Shown here: positions 27,741 to 36,754 of the stretch, piece after piece
Position numbering within the stretch: the first letter of the stretch is position 1
How the letters are laid out: each line of letters begins with the position of its first letter
DNA from: Clostridiales bacterium
GTDB taxonomy: Bacteria > Bacillota > Clostridia > Lachnospirales > Lachnospiraceae
Assembly: GCA_018374355.1 (NCBI GenBank)
Contig: JAHAFI010000005.1
Coordinates: 1 to 64,000, forward strand
DNA: 64,000 nt
Direction: 5' to 3'
Notes under the pieces: generated by a model
Databases searched by the model: none
Told to the model about the DNA's origin: nothing
The model's input: only the letters and a program-made list of their open reading frames with translations
Position numbers and translations under genes: made by a program

Positions 27741-29069
27741 TTACAAACTGCATTTTGCTTCCAAAATTCTTCTCACGGAATCATCAATTCTGCTTTCTTC
27801 CACTATTCCTTCTCTGACAGCGTTCAAAAGCCCTTCATATGCAGCCTGAAAATCATTAGGCATCAAAATAATATCAACTCCGGCCTGAACAGCCCGCACG
27901 GCGGCATCTGCTGAATCATATCGATTCGCTATAGCCCCCATATTCATGGCATCTGTAATAATAATTCCTTCGAATCCTAATTCCTGCCTGAGAATTTCTG
28001 TTGTCATCGTATAAGAGATAGAAGCCGGAATATCTGATTCCAAAATGTTTGGGTAAGAAATATGACCCACCATAACAAATGAAGCCCCTGCATCTATTCC
28101 GCTCCGAAAAGGGATCCATTCACAGCTTCTCAGTTCATCCAAAGTTTTAGAACTGGATGCCATCCCACTATGGCTGTCCTGAGACGTATCACCGTGTCCC
28201 GGAAAATGCTTTAAAACAGCGGCAATATTTTGCTCCTGCAGTCCTATGACCTCCTGTTCCACCATAGCTGCGACCAAATTTGCATCCTGCCCGAAAGAAC
28301 GCGTTCCGATTACCGTATTATTTTCATTTGTATATACATCTGCGACCGGTGCAAAATCCACATTTACCTGAAAGCGTTCCAAATATTTTCCAATCTGGGT
28401 TCCTGTCTCATAAGCCTTCTGTGTATCACCTGTCTTTCCTATACTAAGCATATCCGGAATATCAGGAACATTGGGAAATCCTCTTCTTGTAATCCTGTAA
28501 ACAGTTCCTCCTTCTTCATCAACCCCAATAAAAAGCGGAAGTCCGATTCTCTCCATACTGTATGACTGAATCTTGAGAACCATTTCGGAAAATTGTTCCT
28601 CGGAAACGATATTATTCGAGAAATACACGATACCGCCCACGGGATATCTGTTCAGCGCATTCCGGGTGGTTTCACCTGCCGCTGTAACAGATCCCACACC
28701 CGTTAATGCTTCAGGAGTAACAAAAAACATCTGCGCAATTTTTTCTTCCAATGTCAGCTTTGACAGTAATTCCCCTGTATCTTCCGGCAATATCTCTTCC
28801 GTTTCTTTATGCTCCGTCTCTATATTCTCCTGATCCGCTTCACCCGTCATCTCTGTTTCCGAAATAATCGTTTTTTTATCCTCATCAGGTTCCATTTCTA
28901 TCGGCCTTTCATCGAAAGTACGTGCCCTAACATTTTCTTTTTGAATGGTATCCGCACTTTCCTTTTTATAAAGTTTCATCACAAAGAAAGCGATCAATGC
29001 TGTCAGAAGCACCACCAGAACATTCAACACCCAAAACAAAATCCTTCTTTTTTTCGAATGCTGTTTCAT
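27741..29069 (-). CDS. GH3 beta-N-acetylhexosaminidase-like, membrane-anchored
   Basis: 442 residues. A signal anchor (residues ~9-32, RILFWVLNVLVVLLTALIAFFVM) and a Glu-rich linker precede a GH3 domain (~95-440). The NagZ-type signature KHFPGHGDTSQDSHSGMA (His-Asp catalytic dyad) and LPLFIGVDEEGGTVYRI are present, with GFEGIIITDAMNMGAI holding the nucleophile Asp. Such enzymes trim GlcNAc-MurNAc or chitooligosaccharides, here outside the membrane. RBS GGAGAAGA precedes the ATG. Confidence 0.93.
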   Translation of the reverse strand: MKQHSKKRRILFWVLNVLVVLLTALIAFFVMKLYKKESADTIQKENVRARTFDERPIEMEPDEDKKTIISETEMTGEADQENIETEHKETEEILPEDTGELLSKLTLEEKIAQMFFVTPEALTGVGSVTAAGETTRNALNRYPVGGIVYFSNNIVSEEQFSEMVLKIQSYSMERIGLPLFIGVDEEGGTVYRITRRGFPNVPDIPDMLSIGKTGDTQKAYETGTQIGKYLERFQVNVDFAPVADVYTNENNTVIGTRSFGQDANLVAAMVEQEVIGLQEQNIAAVLKHFPGHGDTSQDSHSGMASSSKTLDELRSCEWIPFRSGIDAGASFVMVGHISYPNILESDIPASISYTMTTEILRQELGFEGIIITDAMNMGAIANRYDSADAAVRAVQAGVDIILMPNDFQAAYEGLLNAVREGIVEESRIDDSVRRILEAKCSL

Positions 29070-29108
29070 ATATTCTTCTCCACAACGACAATTTTTATTG
29101 TTTTAAAC

Positions 29109-30329
29109 TCAGTTTTTCTGTGAAGCATTCTCATTAAATTCACATATATATCCTATTTTCCCCTCATAAGAAGGTACTCGTTCTACTAAATCGGCCGGAA
29201 TATCATTGAATACCCACTGATTTGTTTCCTTAAACCTGAAAATACCCACACATGTCTCTTCTAAATCTAATGTCGCATCACGATAACTGGGCTCGCCTTC
29301 AAACCATAGGGTACTCGCCCATTTTGTGTATCCGCTGTCCATGCGGTCACCTATGAGCTGATTATTCTCATCGACAAGATAATATCCTTCTGAATTCAAA
29401 TCCCGGCGCATTCCCACATAAAACTGTTTTCTCATATCATCTGTTTCTTTTTCAATCTGTTTCTTTATGTAGTTGAATTCCTCTTTGGAGTTAATTCTGG
29501 CCAGATATCCTCCCATTTTCAAGCACTGTTCATATGCCTCTTCCCATGTACAGTCCTCCATGACAATCTCGTATCTGTGAATATCCTCTTCCTGCACTGC
29601 TTCGTTCAAAATCAAGGTATGTTTTGCATACAAATACGGCGTTTCATTTTTGAATTCAACCCGGCCTGTTATTTCTGCTTCAAAGCCTGCTCCTTTTCTA
29701 TAGTCTAAACCATTTTCACTCTCATCTGCGATTTCCACAAAAAAGATGTCATCCACACGTTTTACAGATTTGTTCTCATCATAAGCACAGATGTTCACAC
29801 TTTCTTTTAAGAGCAGGGTACCATCTTCTCCTATTGTACCCTTCAGCGTCACCATTTCTTCATGTACGGCATCCAGTGCATTCTCATAAGACACCTCTTC
29901 CTCCGGCAGAACATTTTCCGGTGTCGGATCCGCTTTCTCTGAAAAAATATTCTCAGCTTCTGCGTCCGAATTTTCAATTTCCGGTTGCTGCGGAGTATTT
30001 GCCCAATCGAAGTCCTCTGAGTCTTCCGTTTCTCTGCTCTTTAGTTTCAGCATCACCACAGACACTGCCAATACCAGCACAACTGCTGCAATACAACCCA
30101 GTAAAATATATTTTCCCGTTTTCTTTTTTCCGATCAGTTCTCTTCCGCATCGGATACAAAACCGTGCATCTGACTCCTGCATTTCTCCGCAAAAGGGACA
30201 ACGCTTCATCGCATCTTCCACTTCGGGCTGCTGAAATTGATTTTCATCATTCCCATTTTGCTTTTTTCCGCAGTTCATGCAGTATAGGCTATCCTCTTCC
30301 AGTTCTTCATTGCAATTCCAGCATCTCAT
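29109..30329 (-). CDS. Double zinc-ribbon membrane protein with C-type lectin-like domain
   Basis: 406 residues with an unusual domain order. Two zinc ribbons at the N-terminus (CWNC...CMNC at 3-20; CPFC...CIRC at ~44-60), one transmembrane helix (~74-97), an acidic linker, a beta-rich segment (~150-250), then a C-type lectin-like fold (~265-400): DCTWEEAYEQCLKMGGYLARI, FYVGMRRDL, CVGIFRF, WVFNDIPAD and GKIGYICEF, which match the WEEA, WIG-like, Cys and WND landmarks. The ribbons would be cytosolic and the lectin part outside. Ligand unknown. RBS GGAGAGTT precedes the ATG. Confidence 0.8.
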   Translation of the reverse strand: MRCWNCNEELEEDSLYCMNCGKKQNGNDENQFQQPEVEDAMKRCPFCGEMQESDARFCIRCGRELIGKKKTGKYILLGCIAAVVLVLAVSVVMLKLKSRETEDSEDFDWANTPQQPEIENSDAEAENIFSEKADPTPENVLPEEEVSYENALDAVHEEMVTLKGTIGEDGTLLLKESVNICAYDENKSVKRVDDIFFVEIADESENGLDYRKGAGFEAEITGRVEFKNETPYLYAKHTLILNEAVQEEDIHRYEIVMEDCTWEEAYEQCLKMGGYLARINSKEEFNYIKKQIEKETDDMRKQFYVGMRRDLNSEGYYLVDENNQLIGDRMDSGYTKWASTLWFEGEPSYRDATLDLEETCVGIFRFKETNQWVFNDIPADLVERVPSYEGKIGYICEFNENASQKN

Positions 30330-30361
30330 AACTCTCCACCTTTGTGTTCCCGCCCACCATT

Positions 30362-31432
30362 CTATACAGGAATCTCAATCAGTTCCTTAGGAGAATGGGT
30401 AAAGTTTCTGTATCCGTCCTCCGTCACCACAACCATGTCTTCAATCCGCACACCGCCGAATCCCGGTACATAAATCCCCGGCTCCACGGTCTCGATCATT
30501 CCCGGCTGCAGCACCGTGTCATCATTGGGTGACAGTCTCGGATTCTCATGGATGAAAAGACCTACACTGTGGCCCAGTCCGTGTCCGAAGCAGTCGCCGT
30601 ATCCGGCTTCCGTGATGATATCTCTCGCCGCTTTATCCACACTCTGTCCGGTCACTCCGGCTTTCAGCGCATCCAGAGCAGCAAGCTGTGCTTTTAAAAC
30701 GGTCTCATAAATTTCTTTCTGTTTCTCGCTTGCTTTTCCCAGCACAACCGTACGAGTCATATCTGAACAGTAGCCTTTGTATTTGCAGCCGAAATCCATG
30801 GTGATAAAATCCCCTTCCTCCAGCTTTTTCTCTCCCGGAATAGCATGGGGCATGGAGGAATTCAGTCCTGAGGCCACGATGGAATTGAAGCTTAAATCCT
30901 CAGCCCCCTCTTTTTTCATCAGGTATTCCAGTTCAGCCGCCACTTCCAGTTCTGTCATTCCCGGTTTCAGGATTTTCAGGATCTTTTCAAAAGCCCGGTC
31001 TCCGATTTCTTCTGCTCTTTCCAGCCATGCAAGCTCCTCTTCGCTTTTCAGTCTTCTGAGCGCATCCACTCTTCCGCCCATAGGTACCCAGCCTTCCACC
31101 GGAAGGGATTCTCTCAGCTTATCAAAATCTGCGCAGAGAAGGGATTCATCCTCATATCCCATGCGGAAGCCTTCTGCTTTGTTTTCTTTTTCCATACATT
31201 CTTTCAGGATGACCGTTCTTTTGTGTCCGCTGTTTTCTTCCACTACTGTAAAATCACTTTCCTGTTCTGCCTGTTCCGTATATCTGGAATCGGTGATCAG
31301 TACCTTCTGCTCTTCAGAAATGTAAAGAATGCCCTCCCCTCCACGAAAACTGCTGATATAACGCATATTATACGGATCGGTAATCACCAATGCATCCAAA
31401 TGTAATTCTTTTAATATTTCTCTGACTCTCAT
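30362..31432 (-). CDS. Xaa-Pro aminopeptidase/dipeptidase (M24B)
   Basis: 356-residue metallopeptidase that removes residues next to proline. The creatinase-type N-domain (1-120) precedes the pita-bread M24 domain with the metal ligands in ITMDFGCKYKGYCSDMTRTV (two Asp), FGHGLGHSVGLFIHENP (His), PGMIETVEPGIYV and GGVRIEDMVVV (two Glu). Length and motifs are normal for the YqhT type of Firmicutes. It lies 32 bp upstream of the zinc-ribbon gene and 71 bp downstream of the O-acetylhomoserine sulfhydrylase gene, likely the same transcript. Confidence 0.95.
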   Translation of the reverse strand: MRVREILKELHLDALVITDPYNMRYISSFRGGEGILYISEEQKVLITDSRYTEQAEQESDFTVVEENSGHKRTVILKECMEKENKAEGFRMGYEDESLLCADFDKLRESLPVEGWVPMGGRVDALRRLKSEEELAWLERAEEIGDRAFEKILKILKPGMTELEVAAELEYLMKKEGAEDLSFNSIVASGLNSSMPHAIPGEKKLEEGDFITMDFGCKYKGYCSDMTRTVVLGKASEKQKEIYETVLKAQLAALDALKAGVTGQSVDKAARDIITEAGYGDCFGHGLGHSVGLFIHENPRLSPNDDTVLQPGMIETVEPGIYVPGFGGVRIEDMVVVTEDGYRNFTHSPKELIEIPV

Positions 31433-31503
31433 CTGTCTTACCTGCTTTCTTTTTTCTGCTTTTTCTGTCCGGGTACCGATAGCTGCCCCGGAGGGACAAT
31501 CCT

Positions 31504-32781
31504 TTATACTTCTGCCAGCGCCTGTTCCAGATCGGCGATGATATCGTCTGCATCCTCGATTCCCACGGAGAGACGAATCAGATCCGGCAGAACGCCTGCT
31601 TCCAGAAGCTGTTCTTCATTTAACTGACGATGGGTGTGGCTGGCCGGATGCAGTACGCAGGAGCGGGCATCTGCCACATGGGTTACGATATTTACCAGCT
31701 TCAGTCCATTGGTAAAGCGCATAGCGCCTTCTTTTCCGCCCTTCGGTCCGAAGCAGAGAACGCCGCAGACACCCTTGGGCATATATTTCTGAGCCAGCGG
31801 GTAGTATTTGCTGCTTTCCAGTCCTGCATACTCTACCCAAGCTACTTTTTCATGATTTTCCAAATATTTTGCGATCTTCAGCGCATTTTCACAGTGGCGG
31901 GGAACTCTCAGATGCAGAGTTTCCAGCCCCAGATTTGTCAAAAATGCATTCTGAGGAGACTGGCATGCTCCCATATCGCGCATCAACTGGGCCGTAGCCT
32001 TTGTAATGTAAGCGCCCTTTCCGAATCTCTGGGTATAAATGATTCCGTGGTAGGATTCATCCGGTGTGGTAAGTCCCGGATATTTGTCACCATGAGCTTC
32101 CCAGTCAAAATTTCCGCTGTCCACGATGCAGCCGCCTACGGAAGTCGCATGTCCGTCCATGTATTTGGTGGTGGAATGTGTGATGATATCCACTCCGAAC
32201 TCAAACGGGCGGCAGTTGATGGGCGTGGCAAATGTATTGTCACAGATCATCGGTACGCCGTGGCTGTGAGCCAGATTTACAAATTTTTCGATATCCAGTA
32301 CAACGCCTGCCGGATTGGAAATCGTCTCTGCAAACACTGCTTTGGTGTTCGGTTTGAAATATTTTTCCAGTTCCTCCGCCGGAAGATCCTGATCCACCAA
32401 AGTGGCCTCGATTCCAAAACGATTCAGTGTTACGCACAACAGATTGGAGGTACCTCCATATACTTTAGACGCACAGATCACATGATCCCCCGCCTCACAA
32501 ATATTGGTTACCGCCAGCATAGTAGCCGACTGACCGGAAGAAGTGAGCATCGCTGCCACGCCTCCCTCCAGATCGCAGATCTTCTTTGCAACCATGTCGC
32601 AGGTAGGATTCTGCAGTCTGGAATAAAAATATCCCTCTGCCTCCAGATCAAACAGTTTTCCCATCTCCTCGCTGGTCTCGTAACGGAATGTTGTACTCTG
32701 GTAAATGGGAAGCACCCGTGGCTCGCCGTTTTTCGGCTCCCAGCCGCCCTGTACGCAAATTGTATCTTTTTTCATCGTCAT
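31504..32781 (-). CDS. O-acetylhomoserine sulfhydrylase (PLP)
   Basis: 425-residue Cys/Met metabolism PLP enzyme making homocysteine from O-acetylhomoserine and sulfide. Seen: YQSTTFRYETSEEMG, MLTSSGQSATMLAVTNI, DNTFATPINCRPFEFGVDII and the PLP lysine in HSTTKYMDGHATSVGG (near 207), ending in HRQLNEEQLLEAGVLPDLIRLSVG. The ATG at 32781 follows AGAGGAG; a 22-codon extension lacks a ribosome site. No SAM riboswitch or T-box is visible in the 143-bp leader, which instead holds the coaX terminator. Confidence 0.95.
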   Translation of the reverse strand: MTMKKDTICVQGGWEPKNGEPRVLPIYQSTTFRYETSEEMGKLFDLEAEGYFYSRLQNPTCDMVAKKICDLEGGVAAMLTSSGQSATMLAVTNICEAGDHVICASKVYGGTSNLLCVTLNRFGIEATLVDQDLPAEELEKYFKPNTKAVFAETISNPAGVVLDIEKFVNLAHSHGVPMICDNTFATPINCRPFEFGVDIITHSTTKYMDGHATSVGGCIVDSGNFDWEAHGDKYPGLTTPDESYHGIIYTQRFGKGAYITKATAQLMRDMGACQSPQNAFLTNLGLETLHLRVPRHCENALKIAKYLENHEKVAWVEYAGLESSKYYPLAQKYMPKGVCGVLCFGPKGGKEGAMRFTNGLKLVNIVTHVADARSCVLHPASHTHRQLNEEQLLEAGVLPDLIRLSVGIEDADDIIADLEQALAEV

Positions 32782-32860
32782 AGTAACTCCTCTTTTCTTT
32801 GCATATTCCAAATCACACAGCGCTGTCAGGCTATGCTCATTCTGCATTCCATTTTAGACG

Positions 32861-32892
32861 AAAAAAAGAGGAAATGCAAGCACTTCCCCTTT
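32861..32892 (-). terminator. Intrinsic terminator after coaX
   Basis: On the minus strand AAAGGGGAAGTGC pairs with GCATTTCCTCTTT (two mismatches, loop TT), followed by TTTT. It is about 30 bp past the coaX stop. Confidence 0.7.
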
Positions 32893-32924
32893 ATCGCACT
32901 GAATTATTTCGTATGGAAATTTTT

Positions 32925-33689
32925 TTACTTATTTTTTCCGTAAATGATCCGCAGTCCCTTGAGAAGCAGGTCTTCATCGAGAATCACCTGCTGTCTGCAG
33001 TGAGGAATGATTTTTTTTGCAAGGCCGCCGGTTGCAACCACCGTAGCCTTCTCTCCCAGTTCCTCTTCAATTCTGGTAATAAGCCCGTCCACGCTTGCTG
33101 CATTGCTGTTGATCACACCGCTTTTCATACATTCGATGGTATTTTTTCCGATGGTCCGCTTCGGCGCTTCCAGCTCAATCCCCGAAAGCTGGGCCGCCCG
33201 GGCAGTCAGCGCGTCCAGAGCCGTGCGGATACCCGGCAGGATCATTCCGCCGATATAATTTTTCTTTCCGTCCACCACGCATACCGTCGTGGCTGTTCCC
33301 ATATCAAAAATGATCAGCGGAGCCGGATAATCCCGAATCGCCCCCACTGCGTCGGCGATCAGATCGCTTCCTACCTGCGCCGGGTTATCCATCAGGATAT
33401 TCATGCCGGTGCGGATGCCCGGTCCTAAAACCATCACTTCCTTCTGCAGGATTTTCTCCGCCGCAAAGCGGACGATCTGAGTGATCTGGGGAACTACCGA
33501 GCAGACAATGCCCCCTTCCAGTTCACTGGGATCGATGTGATAAATATCCAGAACATTCTTAATTACGATCGCGTACTCCAGTTCCGTTTTGCTTCTGTCT
33601 GTGGACAGACGCTCGATAAAATACGTCTTTTTATCATCGATACAGCCAACGACAATGTTGGTGTTTCCGATATCTATTGCTAAAATCAT
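32925..33689 (-). CDS. coaX: Type III pantothenate kinase
   Basis: 254 residues. CoaX phosphorylates pantothenate, the first step of CoA synthesis, and is not inhibited by CoA. The ASKHA-fold motifs are complete: LAIDIGNTNIVVG at the N-terminus (phosphate 1), SDLIADAVGAIRDY, IIFDMGTATTVCVVDG (phosphate 2) and ATGGLAKKIIPHC (adenosine). RBS GGAGGAAGG lies 2-3 nt before the ATG region. It follows the ECF transporter gene by 21 bp and forms a CoA cluster with coaBC. Confidence 0.96.
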   Translation of the reverse strand: MILAIDIGNTNIVVGCIDDKKTYFIERLSTDRSKTELEYAIVIKNVLDIYHIDPSELEGGIVCSVVPQITQIVRFAAEKILQKEVMVLGPGIRTGMNILMDNPAQVGSDLIADAVGAIRDYPAPLIIFDMGTATTVCVVDGKKNYIGGMILPGIRTALDALTARAAQLSGIELEAPKRTIGKNTIECMKSGVINSNAASVDGLITRIEEELGEKATVVATGGLAKKIIPHCRQQVILDEDLLLKGLRIIYGKNK

Positions 33690-33710
33690 TGCCTTCCTCC
33701 ATCCTGTATG

Positions 33711-34343
33711 CTACGCTTTGGCTCCTGCCCGGACTGCCACGGGAATCACTTTTGCTTTATACAGCGCCCCTGCCACTACGGCGGTGAGCATCGTAGAAGC
33801 AATCATTTCAAAAACTGCGTTAATTCCCACAAAGGTGCAGATAAACACGATCACATTTTTTCCGCCCATCAGTCCCTGCATGTATTCCGTATTTCCAAAC
33901 AGTGTCACCAGCGCCGTCATGAAGAACACGGTATTGAAAAATGCTGCAAAAAAACCGGTCACTGCGCTGGCAGTATAGGTATTCTTCCATTCTTTTACGC
34001 CGCGGAAAATGTACGCAATCAAAACTCCATCGAGAATTCTCGGCACAAAGCATTGGATTGCAGAAAAAAATGGATTAATTCCAAATAATACCGACCCCAG
34101 AGGACTTGTACCTCCAATTCCGATACACTGCAGAAAGCTTGTAAGACCGAATACCGCTCCCGCAATACCGCCTCCCACAGGTCCCAGCACGATGGCACAG
34201 ACCGCCACCGGAATCATGTTGAAGGTGATCGCCAGAGGCCCGATATTCAGATAGCCCAGCGGCGTATACGCCATCAGCAGCAAAATACCTGTCATAAGAC
34301 CCAGAATTACCAGTTGCATTGTTTTTGTGTTTGTTGTTGTCAT
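33711..34343 (-). CDS. panT: ECF transporter S component, pantothenate (PanT)
   Basis: 210-residue membrane protein with about six helices. The order GLMTGILLLMAYTPLGYLNIGP, ITFNMIPVAVCAIVLGPVGG, FGLTSFLQC and FVPRILDGVLIAYIF is typical of the S (substrate-binding) components of ECF vitamin transporters. Its place between coaBC and coaX in a CoA operon points to pantothenate. The shared energising module (EcfA, EcfA', EcfT) is not in the window. RBS AAGGAGAAAATC precedes the ATG. Confidence 0.9.
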   Translation of the reverse strand: MTTTNTKTMQLVILGLMTGILLLMAYTPLGYLNIGPLAITFNMIPVAVCAIVLGPVGGGIAGAVFGLTSFLQCIGIGGTSPLGSVLFGINPFFSAIQCFVPRILDGVLIAYIFRGVKEWKNTYTASAVTGFFAAFFNTVFFMTALVTLFGNTEYMQGLMGGKNVIVFICTFVGINAVFEMIASTMLTAVVAGALYKAKVIPVAVRAGAKA

Positions 34344-34411
34344 GATTTTCTCCTTGTTATTATTCCCTTTAGGGATACAATACGTGAGTGGGCTTTCGCC
34401 CGGTTTACAGG

Positions 34412-35614
34412 TTACTCTCTCTCGGAGATTTTCTCCAGAATTTTATCAAGAATGCGTACTGCAGTTTCCTCCTTGCTCAGCAATGGAAGTTCTGTCTCCT
34501 CATCCTTCGTAATCAGAGTCACCACGTTGGTGTCGCCGGCAAATCCTGCTCCCGGTACTTTCAGGTTGTTAGCCACGATCATATCCAAGTTCTTTTTTGC
34601 CAGCTTTGCTCTGGAATTACGCAGCATATGCTCCGTTTCCATGGAAAATCCACATAAAAACTGATGGGAACGTTTCTGTTCTCCCAAATATCTTAATATA
34701 TCGTCCGTCCGCTCCAGTTCCATTACCAGATCGTCCTCGGATTTTTTCATTTTTTCACTGCTCACCTGTTTGGGCCGGTAATCCGCCACAGCCGCCGCCT
34801 TGATGACAATATCCTGCTCAGGAAAAGCTTCGGTTACTGCCTCATACATCTCTCTTGCTGTGGTAATCTCCACATTTTTAGTAAACAGAGGACGGGGCAG
34901 GTTTGTTTTTCCCGTTATCAGCGTCACATCAGCTCCCCGGAAGCTGCACACCCGTGCAATGGCATATCCCATCTTTCCGGTGGAATGATTGGTCAGATAG
35001 CGTACCGGGTCTACCGGTTCCTGTGTCGGTCCTGCAGTTACCAGAACTTTTTTTCCTGTCATGTCCTTTTTGTAAGAGATTTCTTTTAAAATATATTCCA
35101 GAAGGATTTCCGGTTCAGGCATTTTTCCCGCGCCCACATCCTTGCAGGCCAAAAGTCCTACTGCCGGCTGAATAACCTCGTACCCATAACCTTCCAGCGT
35201 TTTCAGGTTATCCTGCACAATAGGATTTTCAAACATATTCGTGTTCATGGCCGGAGAAATAATTTTTTTGCATTTGCAGGCCATAATGGTGGTTGTCAGC
35301 ATATCATCCGCAATTCCGTGGGCGATTTTTCCGATCACGTTGGCGGATGCCGGGGCTATCAGAACTACATCTGCCATCTTTGCAAGAGATACATGTTCTA
35401 CGCTGAATTCAAAATTACGGTCAAAAGTATCTACCAGACATTTGTTGCCTGTCAGGGTCTCAAAAGTGATAGGTGTGATAAAATTGGTGGCATTTTGAGT
35501 CATCAATACATGGACGTCGGCGTGAAGTTTGCTCAGACTGCTGGCTAAAGATGCGATTTTATATGCGGCAATACTTCCGGTAACGGCCAGAACTACAGTT
35601 TTTCCATTTAACAT
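34412..35614 (-). CDS. coaBC: Bifunctional phosphopantothenoylcysteine decarboxylase/synthase
   Basis: 400 residues. The N-terminal CoaC flavoprotein half (~1-185) has AVTGSIAAYKIASLASSL, PASANVIGKIAHGIADDM (catalytic His) and SPAMNTNMFENP; the C-terminal CoaB half begins GKKVLVTAGPTQEPVDPVRY and includes NHSTGKMGYAIA and KAAAVADYRPK. It converts 4'-phosphopantothenate and cysteine to 4'-phosphopantetheine. The start MLNGKTVVLAVTG at 35614 has GAAAGGATG upstream; an earlier ATG lies in the promoter region. First gene of the CoA operon. Confidence 0.96.
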   Translation of the reverse strand: MLNGKTVVLAVTGSIAAYKIASLASSLSKLHADVHVLMTQNATNFITPITFETLTGNKCLVDTFDRNFEFSVEHVSLAKMADVVLIAPASANVIGKIAHGIADDMLTTTIMACKCKKIISPAMNTNMFENPIVQDNLKTLEGYGYEVIQPAVGLLACKDVGAGKMPEPEILLEYILKEISYKKDMTGKKVLVTAGPTQEPVDPVRYLTNHSTGKMGYAIARVCSFRGADVTLITGKTNLPRPLFTKNVEITTAREMYEAVTEAFPEQDIVIKAAAVADYRPKQVSSEKMKKSEDDLVMELERTDDILRYLGEQKRSHQFLCGFSMETEHMLRNSRAKLAKKNLDMIVANNLKVPGAGFAGDTNVVTLITKDEETELPLLSKEETAVRILDKILEKISERE

Positions 35615-35660
35615 GAGATATGCATCCTTTCCTGATATTATGGTCTTCTTCAGAAACCTT

Positions 35661-35689
35661 ATTATAGTAGTGTTATGTTTAAAATGCAA
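35661..35689 (-). promoter_or_regulatory. Promoter of coaBC-panT-coaX
   Basis: Minus strand TTGCAT (35684-35689), exactly 17 bp, TATAAT (35661-35666), about 45 bp upstream of the coaBC start. Confidence 0.65.
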
Positions 35690-35736
35690 GACAGTCCTAT
35701 GGGAAATATTGTATAAATTTAAGTACGCATGGCTGT

Positions 35737-36588
35737 TTATCCCGTCACATCCACAACAACCAGTTCCGGCGGATTAAATATCCGGGGTACAACGGTGTTT
35801 TCTCTGGCAAGCCCCCGGCTGACAATCATCTGCGTGTCATCCACCCGGTATTCTCCCCCTGCATACTTAGGAAAAATCCCCTGATTCGGGGCGTATAGAC
35901 CATTCAGTATTCCCGGAATGCGCCATTGTCCGCCGTGGGCATGGCCGGACAGCACCAGATCAAAACCGTATGCGGCATATTCTTTGATTTTTTCCGGCCT
36001 GTGGGCCAGCAAAATGGTGAAATATCCGTTTTCATCCACCTGCTCCAATGACTTTAACTGCTGCTGTACATCTCTTTCCGCATCCGTATAAACCGTCACA
36101 TCCGGGTCGGTCACTCCGCAGATATTGATCTTGTCGTTTCGCACCTGCACGGTCTCACATCTTCCGTCCAAAATCGTCACACCATACGTCTCAAACAGTT
36201 CCAAAATCCCTTCGATATTCCCGCTCCAGTACTCATGGTTTCCGGTAACATAATAGCAGGGATATCTGTGCGCGATTCCTTTCAGCAGTTCCTCCGTACC
36301 CTCATTGGAAATCCTGTCATCACAGATGTCTCCGCCCAGCATCACAAGATCCGGTTCCTGCCTGCAGATGGCTTCGATCAGCTCCTTCTGTTCCTCCCCA
36401 TACCGGCAGGAATGAAGGTCCGTAATCAGTACAATCCTAACATTTCCGGAAATCTTTTCTGACTCTATTCTATATTTTTTTGTCTGAAGTCCCGTATAAA
36501 GCGCCATGATCAGCAAGGCAGCCACACACACCACGATTGCTCCCCGTCTCACTGCTGCCAGCCCCCGGTTTTCCCACCCTTTTTTCAT
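35737..36588 (-). CDS. Membrane-anchored metallophosphoesterase
   Basis: 283 residues. An N-terminal membrane segment (~9-31, AAVRRGAIVVCVAALLIMAL) precedes a calcineurin-like phosphoesterase domain with all metal motifs: LITDLHSCRYG, LGGDICDD, VTGNHEYW, LLAHRP and SGHAHGGQWR. It resembles YkuE/YaeI-type enzymes acting at the outer face of the membrane (UDP-diacylglucosamine or related lipids have been proposed for the family). The start MKKGW at 36588 is preceded by AGAGG at 9 nt; a TTG 14 codons earlier is possible but lacks a site. Confidence 0.9.
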   Translation of the reverse strand: MKKGWENRGLAAVRRGAIVVCVAALLIMALYTGLQTKKYRIESEKISGNVRIVLITDLHSCRYGEEQKELIEAICRQEPDLVMLGGDICDDRISNEGTEELLKGIAHRYPCYYVTGNHEYWSGNIEGILELFETYGVTILDGRCETVQVRNDKINICGVTDPDVTVYTDAERDVQQQLKSLEQVDENGYFTILLAHRPEKIKEYAAYGFDLVLSGHAHGGQWRIPGILNGLYAPNQGIFPKYAGGEYRVDDTQMIVSRGLARENTVVPRIFNPPELVVVDVTG

Positions 36589-36726
36589 CTGCTGTTTCCT
36601 CTCAAAACTTCTGTCATACATTTCCTCCAAAACCGCCGCCCATCATTTCCCGAGACGGTTACCCTATCTGCCTTTTCCTTTAAGATATGGCAGTTTCTCA
36701 TTTCCTATACGTTTCCATACAGTCCT

Positions 36727-36752
36727 ATGGCGGACCCGCAGGTCCGCCATAT
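36727..36752. terminator. Perfect hairpin after hflC
   Basis: TATGGCGGACC and GGTCCGCCATA form a perfect 11-bp stem with a 4-base loop, just beyond the hflC stop. There is no T-run on either side, so it may be a transcript-end stabiliser or a weak terminator. Confidence 0.5.
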
Positions 36753-36754
36753 CA

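Noticed and set aside
32782..32924. SAM riboswitch or T-box ahead of the O-acetylhomoserine sulfhydrylase gene
   Set aside because: No conserved SAM-I core or T-box sequence; the space is taken by the coaX terminator.
31630..32943. Plus-strand frame of over 430 codons
   Set aside because: Antisense to the O-acetylhomoserine sulfhydrylase gene; composition reflects the opposite strand.
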